This document shows, one piece after another, positions 57,297-64,000 of a stretch of DNA of 64,000 nt (within the stretch, counting starts at the first letter, position 1; the number at the start of each line of letters is the position of its first letter). The position numbers and the translations under genes are program-made. The notes under the pieces are model-generated. The model was not told where the DNA came from. It saw only the letters and a list, made by a program, of their open reading frames with translations, and made no database searches. This DNA is from Eremomyces bilateralis CBS 781.70 (lineage: Eukaryota; Ascomycota; Dothideomycetes; Eremomycetales; Eremomycetaceae), in contig NW_022985080.1 in NCBI RefSeq assembly GCF_010015585.1, positions 219,788 to 283,787 on the forward strand, given 5' to 3'.

Positions 57297-58137
57297 ATGG
57301 CGCGCTCCTACGTCTCCACCGTCATCTACCGCGATCCCGGCCAAAAATATATCTGGCCCGCCCACCAGCTCAACTTCTGGAACGTCACCATGCTCGTCGG
57401 CGCCGCCACCATCCTCGGCATCTTCGCCCAGTTCATCGACATCCAGCAGACCTTGGGCCTCCCCATCCCCTGGCTGTTCCCTTACGGCGTCAGCGTCGGC
57501 GCCCTCGCCGTCTTCTTCATCCTCTACGAGATCTGGCTATCGCTGAACCACCGCCTCGTCCCCGGCGTCATGCTGATCGCGAGCTTCGTGTTCGTCGTGC
57601 TGTGGATCACCGGGATCATCGGGACGGCGATTCAGCTGTTTGGTCCGCAGGGGAACGTGTCGGCGAATTGTCAGACGTATGTGAATGCGAGGAAGGCGGG
57701 TGGGGTGAGTTTGAATACCTTGGCTTGGCTACAGCAGCGGAGTATATGTAAGTGCAAGTTTGGTTTCCGCTGGTTTCATGTCGCTATCTCGCGATATTTC
57801 ATGGTCAGAGACTAATTTAGAGGGTTATAGGTTCGTCCTGGTATGCTACCTTCGCCTTTTGGCTCATTGGCACCATCTGGTGGGTCTGGATGATGGTCAT
57901 GGCTGCGCAGGTTAGTAAGGACATCTACACCACTGATTGAGCGATGCCTTCCAGCACTGGTTTCAACGAGTCTTTCGTTTCTTCGGGATATACAGGTTAC
58001 CTCCATATTTCGTATGGGAAGGGTGGGGAAGAGTTATGTACCGTGCGACGCTCTTCAAATTGAAGGGTTCTGAGAGAACGATACCAGAAGATCGTTCTGT
58101 CCGGCAGTATGGATCAAACATGGTTGGAACCGAATAG
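57297..58137 (+). CDS. Four-span membrane protein, unknown function
   Basis: Three exons (57297-57747, 57831-57910, 57955-58137) give 237 residues. Four hydrophobic helices are visible: about 25-46 (LNFWNVTMLVGAATILGIFA), 60-80 (WLFPYGVSVGALAVFFILYE), 88-116 (VMLIASFVFVVLWITGIIGT) and 153-176 (YATFAFWLIGTIWWVWMMVM). A loop between helices 3 and 4 has two cysteines (ANCQTYV and SICSSWY) that could pair. The N-terminus is short and the tail polar. The layout resembles small MARVEL-like or tetraspan proteins of filamentous fungi, but I do not recognise a named family and give no function. Both introns have good GTAAGT/GTTAGT donors, and the phases add up. Confidence 0.75.
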
Positions 58138-58535
58138 CAACGCGCCGATTTGGAGGCAGGGGTACCAGCTGCGGCGTTTAGGAGAAGATGGAATACGCTT
58201 TGTGTACATGATAAGCAATGTGTGGGATACCAGATAGACTCATTCGGACGATACCGGATTGAATGCAAAAATAGTTGATATATCTTCTTGCTCCTGCTGT
58301 CATGGCATATACTGCTCGCAAGATCCGTCGTACGGATAATGTATAAGATGTATGGCAATGAACTCAGCGGGACGGCCATTGGGTCGTGTCGGTCTCTAGT
58401 TGAGGGATCTCAAGGCTTCATCCTATCTCGATTCAGGGTATACATGTGCGGCTTTGCGTCTATCCTAAAGTACAAGTCCTCAACATGGCAAGGTCAGACT
58501 GTCCAAGGACATGTCGTATCGTAGCTGTAATGAAG
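58138..58535. other. Convergent 3' region
   Basis: Lies between the membrane protein and RPA34 3' ends. No coding signal. Confidence 0.5.
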
Positions 58536-60468
58536 CTATCCACTACTCTTCTCCTTCGACTTCTTCGACTTCTTGACCTTTGCATCTGACTGTTGACTCG
58601 ATGCCATGTCCTCGGCCGCATCGTCTTCGAGCGCCTTTTTCTTCTTTTTCCTTTCCTTCTTATGTCCTTCGTCCTTGGAGCCCGTGTCGTCGCGGCTATC
58701 GGATGAGGGAAGGTGATCGCTCTTCTTTGACTTCTCCTTGTCCTGCTTCTTGGTCTTCTTCTTTTCTGACCCCTTTTCCTCCTCTACGTGACCGGCCTCT
58801 GCTTTGTCCCCTTTCTTGGACTTCTTCTTCTTCTCTGGAGATGGTGCAACTGCCTCATGCTCTTGTTCCGCTTTTCGCTTCTTGGAGACTCCATTGACGG
58901 ACGTGCTCTTACTCGGGCTTGGCGCATCCGGCGCAGGTGGTGCTCTGAACTTCGGAGCAACGTCTCCTCGCTTCTTTGGCGACTTCGATACGAATTCAAT
59001 GTCCTCGTCGCTATCCGACGGACAGATCCGACCCATATCGTCATTTCCAATGCCTGCTGGCCGATACCGCATTTTTAAGCCTGTCCGTTGCTGAATCTTT
59101 GGCTTTACCTTCAGATACTGGTGTTGGACATTAGATGTTTCGGCGTCAGCCGTGGGAGTGGTTTCCTGTCTCGCGGTACCAATAATAGGCTGGAGATGAA
59201 GGGTTCGAGAGATCTTTGCACCAACTATAATCAATCAGCGGGAAGGCTCATGTATACGGGAAAGGTGCCATACCTATTGAGTAGTCACTGTTCTGGGGAA
59301 GAAGCAGTGTGGGGTTCCCCTCTGAATCTCCTTCTGCGAAAGCGTACTTGGTGTTGTCATGCTCGAGAACATCTTTCCCGCTTGCGATATCATCAAGTAG
59401 CAGATCTTTCAACTCTGTCAGGGACACTGACGAAGGGGCCGTGATGTGCCAGAACGTTTTCGTCGAGCTCCGTTCCGAGTCGAACAACTGCTGAAGCTCC
59501 TTTCCGCGACGGCTCGAAATCGAAATCGACTCAAATCCTTCCGGCGGCTTGTACGAAGTAGTGGTGTCGTCCTGCTGTATCACCGGGACATCCGCGGATG
59601 CCTCGGATTCAGCTTCAGATTCTCCTGCCTCGGCTTCGTCGTTCTCTGGAGCGTCTTCCATTTCCTCGTCCTCGTCCGCCGTGTCCTCGTCCTCCGAAGT
59701 TGCAGCAACAGCGCTCTCCTCTTCTTCCGATGAACTTTCTTCTGAAGCAGATTCATCTTCGCCGCTCACAACCTTTTTCGCCTCCATAGCCTCTTCTTCG
59801 TCCCCAGAGCTTGTATCCTCCTCGCTAGTGTCACTGGACTCCTCCTCTGACTTCTCATCTTTAGCCGTCGCGGTCGATTGGTTTCCTTTCTGTGGTTTTG
59901 GGGCTTCCTCTTCCTCGGAACTGGAAGAAGACTCGCTCTCGTCGTCTGAACTGGATGTGTCCGACTCGTCGGAATCGTGACGGGGTAAAGGAACGCCAAT
60001 GTTGGAAGAGGATTTTCGAGGGTCTCGCCCTTTTAGACTTTTGGGTGCATCCTTTGCCTTTGTCTCTTTCGAAAACTGGACCTTCTTCTCGGAAGACTTT
60101 GGTGGTGCGGTGGGCGAAGATGTCGGCCGTTCAGCAGTGGAGGGACGTGTGGGTGTGCTTTTGAGAATGGGCGCTGGCGTAGATGTGGCCTTCACCGACC
60201 GTGCGGTTGCTGCCACAGTCCTTTCCGACTTCTTGTTCTCGAATGCAACCTTCTTAGACTTGGCCTCTTTTGAAGAGCTCTTCTTGGATTTGACGACGGA
60301 TGGCGAGGTTTTCGAGATAGGAACGGTGGTCCCATTGGTCCCATTAGGAGTACTGGTGGCCTGCTTCCTCTTCTTGGTCACCGCAGTTTTCGCCGGGCGA
60401 GCCTCATGTTCGGAGCCGTCGCTAGAGTCTATAAACTCTTCACTGAGATAGGATTTCTTAGACGACAT
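58536..60468 (-). CDS. RPA34: RNA polymerase I subunit RPA34 (A34.5)
   Basis: Part of the RPA49-RPA34 heterodimer, a TFIIF-like module of RNA polymerase I that aids initiation and elongation on rDNA in the nucleolus. Two exons (60468-59274, 59224-58536) give 627 residues. The dimerisation domain is at about 315-430: KPPEGFESISIS, then STKTFWHITAPSSVSLTELK (the diagnostic block), then YAFAEGDSEGNPTLLLPQN and, after the intron, ISRTLHLQP. Around it are very long low-complexity parts. The N-terminal 310 residues move from basic Lys/Ser to acidic Ser/Glu/Asp runs, and the C-terminal 170 residues are Lys-rich (KKKKSKKGDK), typical of nucleolar proteins and of the RPA34 tail. It is longer than yeast RPA34 (about 230 residues) because of these regions. 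Head to head with the Grc3-like gene. Confidence 0.87.
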
Positions 60469-61348
60469 GGTGCAAAAGGGACCGGCTCAACAATGATTCG
60501 GGATTTTCAAGGTTGCGGTCAGATTCCGGCAGTTATGGATACCTAGTTGGTAAACATTGTTGCAATTGGAGAGTTCTTTAATCTCCAGGTATCCGAAAGC
60601 AATTGTGGAGTCCTGTGGGAGATTTTGCTTCAACTGGACCCTTAAAGTTGAAGCAAACTCATAAAAATTTCGAGATGCGTAAGGGTCACGTGCTAGCGCG
60701 TCACTCGTCGAAGCTTAATTTTACGTGGGTACCAAAATTTCCAAGTACATATAATTCTCTCTCCCTAGTATTTCAAGCAGGAAATGGTTGGGTGAGTGTG
60801 AAATAATGCAGATTCTGCTCCAACCCGACCATCAGGCAATTGGCTCAGTGTTTTGTCCCTTTAACGAGAGCCCTGGATCTCTATTGGCGTTGTGAAGCTT
60901 GTGTTGCAGTCATCTCGAAAGGAGCCAAATTCGGGTTATCATCCTGGATTCCACATCTGGTAATCATCCAAAGTAACAATAACCGTAACGGATCTGATAA
61001 TGGCTACTTATGTTTTGATTTAGCCGGCAGAATCGCCAGTCTAAGCCCAAGCTCCGAAGTCACTACTTGATCAGGTTCACGTTCGTTGTTTGCTTTACTG
61101 CATTCGAGATACGGTCTCGAAGAAGCAGCTCTCATTCTCCTGGTTACGAAATAAGAGTCTCGACATTGATTTACGAGACTGGAAAAGGAAAAACGAACCT
61201 ACCTCTTCCAACGTTCGTTTCTTCTAACGTCAACCATATCGATACCTGTATCTTAGGTTGGTCGTTTTGAACCAAGACGTTCATTTTCATCATTACCCTC
61301 AACGAACTACAGTTTTTGCGAAATCACAGTATCGAAATAGGAGGGATC
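60469..61348. promoter_or_regulatory. Divergent promoter, RPA34/GRC3-like
   Basis: 880 bp between the start codons of two genes for ribosome production. It contains a perfect 12-bp inverted repeat (60624-60657), two AAAATTT elements (60663-60670 and 60734-60740) like the yeast RRPE core, and a CACGTG E-box at 60687-60692. Function is inferred only. Confidence 0.45.
60624..60657. repeat. Perfect inverted repeat, 12-bp arms
   Basis: TTTGCTTCAACT (60624-60635) and AGTTGAAGCAAA (60646-60657) are exact reverse complements with a 10-nt spacer. The element starts 156 bp upstream of the RPA34 start codon. Confidence 0.9.
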
Positions 61349-63451
61349 ATGACGCAACAACTAAGTGCTGTTGCTGCAGCCAAGGCACGGCAGGCTCAAT
61401 ATCGAGAACAGACCTACGAGTCCGACAGCAACGATGAAGCCTTACCAGAGTCAGAAAACGAAGATGGCCAATTCATCCCCAAAGACCGGCGACTGTCTCA
61501 GTCCGACCTAAATCAGACCATGGCTGATATTACGGCAATGGAAGAAAGCGACGAGGAGGGCGCAGATGCAGAGGTACCAATCGGGCCAAGACTCGCGGGT
61601 CCAGATCTCGAGCTTTCCATACTGGACCCAGCACACGCGACCTTCCAGAGCAAAGTCACTACCAACTTGGCCCGCAAGGAAGTCCATGTATATCCTTCGG
61701 ATCGCATAGCGTATCTGGGTGTGTACGATTTTCGGGTCATGGCCGGGGTAGTTGCGATCTGCGGTGCAGCACTTGCCTCCAATCCTACCCGATGGTTCAG
61801 GGTGCATGCATTTGCCTCTCACTCTCTTCCGGTTATGTCATTAATGGCGGGCGGATCACGGGGATACGCCATTGTGGAGTTCGCGTGCCCAATCGACGCC
61901 TTCCCAGACGACGCCTGTCCTCGCAAGCAAGTGACTATGAGAATATTGCAGAAGGTTTCCTCAAACTTTGTCAACCTCTGGATTCCGAGTAGCATGGCCA
62001 AGGTTGGGAAAAACCAACCTCCAATCACCTTCGGCTACGTAAGTTCATATATAAAACACTGAACGGCAACCTCTAACGTCCACCAGCTCCATAAATCCAT
62101 TGACGACCCTTTAAATCGGCGACCCACGGCATTCGATATCTCGAAGCCTTGGGCTACTATCGCCGAAAATCTCACGCGCTCTCTTGGAAACGCACGCTAT
62201 CCAGTCGTCTTAATCTGCGGAGGGCAGCTGGGTCAGAACTCGCTGTTCGCTCAGATTCTAACTAACAACATACTCTCTCGACAAGAAGATGAAGATCGAG
62301 TGGTCATGTTCCTCGACCTGGACCCAATTCATCCAGACTATGGACCTCCAGGCCAGGTGTCTCTGGTCATGGTTCGGTCAATGAATTTCGGACCTCCTTT
62401 TATCCACGCACATCCAGGAGTAGGCGACCAAAATACCGTCATATACTCCCATGCCATACCGAAATATGCCGCTCGAGATGACCCCGACCAGCTTCTTTCA
62501 TGTGCGAAGCATCTATATAAAATGTATGTCGCACTAAAAGATGGATCAGAGTCGACCTGGGGCCCGTCCAAACCCTCCATACTACCTTTGGTCATTAAAA
62601 CCCCGACATGCTTCCGAGCCTACGGCGAGCAAGCTCTCACCTCCCTCCTTCTACACTTCAGCCCCGTGCTCACACACTGGTATTCCGTCGGCCCGTTCCC
62701 CTACTTCGATGACTATAAACCGGCCCTCAAAATCCCGGAGGTGAAGCTCGACGGCCTTACTTTCGCCAACGGGCTTCTTCTTACCTCTGAAACACTCTTT
62801 GAAATGCAACAACAGGCGTATTTTCATGCGGAGCAAACCCTCTCTGCGCATAAGAAGTGGAACTGCGAGCCCTTGAGTTTGGCCGCGCCATATACCGTGC
62901 CATACACAGGCAATCAGCCCGGCTTCCTCGCCATCCACCTATCCGGCGACTTCCGCTGGCCCCACCGACTCCACGACATCCTCAATGGCGCCATCGTCGC
63001 CATCACCATCATCCAAGATCTCGAGAAATTCCCGACCGCCCGAATCAAGTCGTCCGAGCCATCCGGCATCCCCTACCTCGCCCCTGACTCCCTCGGCATC
63101 CACCCCCCCCTCGACCCCCACAACTCCTCCACCATTGGATTCGGCTATGTCCAATCCGTGCGACACGCAGAGTGCGCGTTGGACATCGTCACGCCGATCG
63201 CAAGAGACATCATGGAGAAGCTTCCGCATGATAGGATTGTGCTGCAGGTCGGTCTTGTCCCCGCGCCCGGATGGGCGTATCTGGAAGCGGCGACACTGGC
63301 GGGGACGGTGAGCGTGCCGGAGGATGAGGAGGGGGAGATCATGGAGACGGATAAGATGCCGCAGGCGTGGGTGAGGGAGCGGGGGAGGGGGGGGACGACG
63401 GTGCTAAATTCGTGGTTGGGGCAGTCGGCGAAGAAGGCGAGGGCGCCTTGA
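61349..63451 (+). CDS. GRC3: Grc3-like polynucleotide 5'-kinase, P-loop lysine missing
   Basis: The Grc3/Nol9 family phosphorylates 5'-hydroxyl RNA ends, notably after ITS2 cleavage during rRNA maturation. Two exons (61349-62038, 62087-63451) give 684 residues. The N-terminus is acidic; a beta-rich domain follows (LARKEVHVYPSDRIAYLGVY). The kinase domain has VVLICGGQLGQNSLFAQI where Grc3 has CGPKxSGKSTF. Aligned this way, the P-loop GKS is QNS, so the ATP-binding lysine is absent. The Walker B/substrate region VVMFLDLDPIHPDYGPPGQV keeps DLDP and PPGQ, but HPD stands in place of QPE. The C-terminal domain (GFGYVQSVRHAECALDIVTP and later) looks complete. The reading frame is intact, so this is not a decayed gene. 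It could be a non-catalytic scaffold or a diverged paralogue. The start is the first ATG; the frame is open 33 nt further up without an ATG. Confidence 0.85.
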
Positions 63452-64000
63452 GTGTTGGAAATGGCAAGGGGGCAATGGATCGGTGTTGAATAGCGGGGAA
63501 AGATGCGAAGACAATGTTATTGGGGGTGTTATCGTCCACAATGTGCACAATATCCAGTTTTCCGGAACGGAGTTGTCAGCTCCGAAACAGGTGTACAGGT
63601 AGCGCGTGAAACTAGCCTGGAATCCTCTCTACTGTTGTTCTGCCAGGTATTATTCCCAACTATCAGTCGGAAACGCTGCTATTGGATCAATGGTTGTCAA
63701 TGCTTCGTTGGCTAGAAAGAGACCAAACCAGGGAGAATCAGCTATTACAAGCAACCAATCAACTGAAGGGAGCTCAGTTTTTCGAACTGTGAATCATCGA
63801 CTGGCTTTGATGTAATTATGTTGTTTCTTTGGGTCCCTTGGTGAGTACTAGGGACAGTTGTCGTGTGTGTTCACTGAGGTGCCCTAATTACCCCCTTCTG
63901 GTGGTTCCTGATAGAAATATGGTTTAGTATAGGCATTAGCCATCCAAGATCGCTGCATAGTATAAGTATAGAAAATAAACACTCAATCGCTCATTTTCAT
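63452..64000. other. Intergenic, window end
   Basis: 3' flank of the Grc3-like gene. No coding signal is supported before the window ends. Confidence 0.5.

Noticed and set aside
1-64000. Search for transposons, LTR elements, CRISPR arrays, rRNA genes and RIP-decayed DNA
   Set aside because: No transposase, reverse transcriptase, long terminal repeats, regularly spaced repeats, 5S-like sequence or strongly AT-biased duplicated block was seen by eye. A computed repeat search could still find old fragments.

Overview
The window is nuclear DNA of a filamentous ascomycete (Pezizomycotina). The signs are mostly short GT-AG introns of about 45-80 nt with CTAAC-like branch points, protein-coding genes with no operons, and typical families: PRM1, ApsB/Mto1, AzgA, a Whi5/Nrm1-type repressor and a SesB-lipase/NLR locus. 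I cannot place the genus. One run of N (9941-10200) marks an assembly gap. I see no transposon, LTR element, rDNA or CRISPR array. Exon limits were worked out by hand from splice consensus and reading phase; nearly all models sum to a whole number of codons.

Layout. 1.1-3.4 kb: PRM1 plasma-membrane fusion protein (-). 5.1-11.3 kb: an accessory immune-type locus. A SesB-like lipase (-) and an NB-ARC/TPR NOD-like receptor (+) are divergently transcribed and carry matching short glycine-rich motifs, at the lipase C-terminus and the receptor N-terminus. The pair is flanked by inverted copies of the receptor's 3' end, the left copy belonging to a deleted receptor remnant. 11.5-15.3 kb: a TPP-dependent 2-hydroxyacyl-CoA lyase-like enzyme ending in a PTS1-like tripeptide, and a PMP47-type peroxisomal nucleotide carrier (both -). 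18-21 kb: a protein tyrosine phosphatase (+) and a small mitochondrial membrane protein (-). 23.5-25.9 kb: AzgA purine permease and tRNA-Leu(AAG). 27.9-29.2 kb: a Whi5/Nrm1-like repressor (-). 31.5-34.1 kb: a metzincin-like protease with a jacalin-like tail (+). 37.5-44.4 kb: ApsB/Mto1 and cytosolic serine hydroxymethyltransferase (+). 45-53.2 kb: Med9 (-), cofactor-independent phosphoglycerate mutase (+) and a RecQ/BLM helicase (-). 53.8-58.1 kb: a 3-ketosteroid-dehydrogenase-like flavoprotein (-) and a four-span membrane protein (+). 58.5-63.5 kb: the Pol I subunit RPA34 (-) head to head with a Grc3-like polynucleotide kinase (+) whose P-loop lysine is missing.

The most notable system is the 6.1-11.1 kb pair. 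It has the architecture of a fungal amyloid-signalling cell-death module: the receptor would assemble on ligand binding, its N-terminal motif would template the C-terminal motif of the lipase, and the lipase would be activated. This is inferred from architecture and motif similarity, not demonstrated. The rest of the window is mainly housekeeping genes separated by 0.4-3.4 kb of non-coding DNA.
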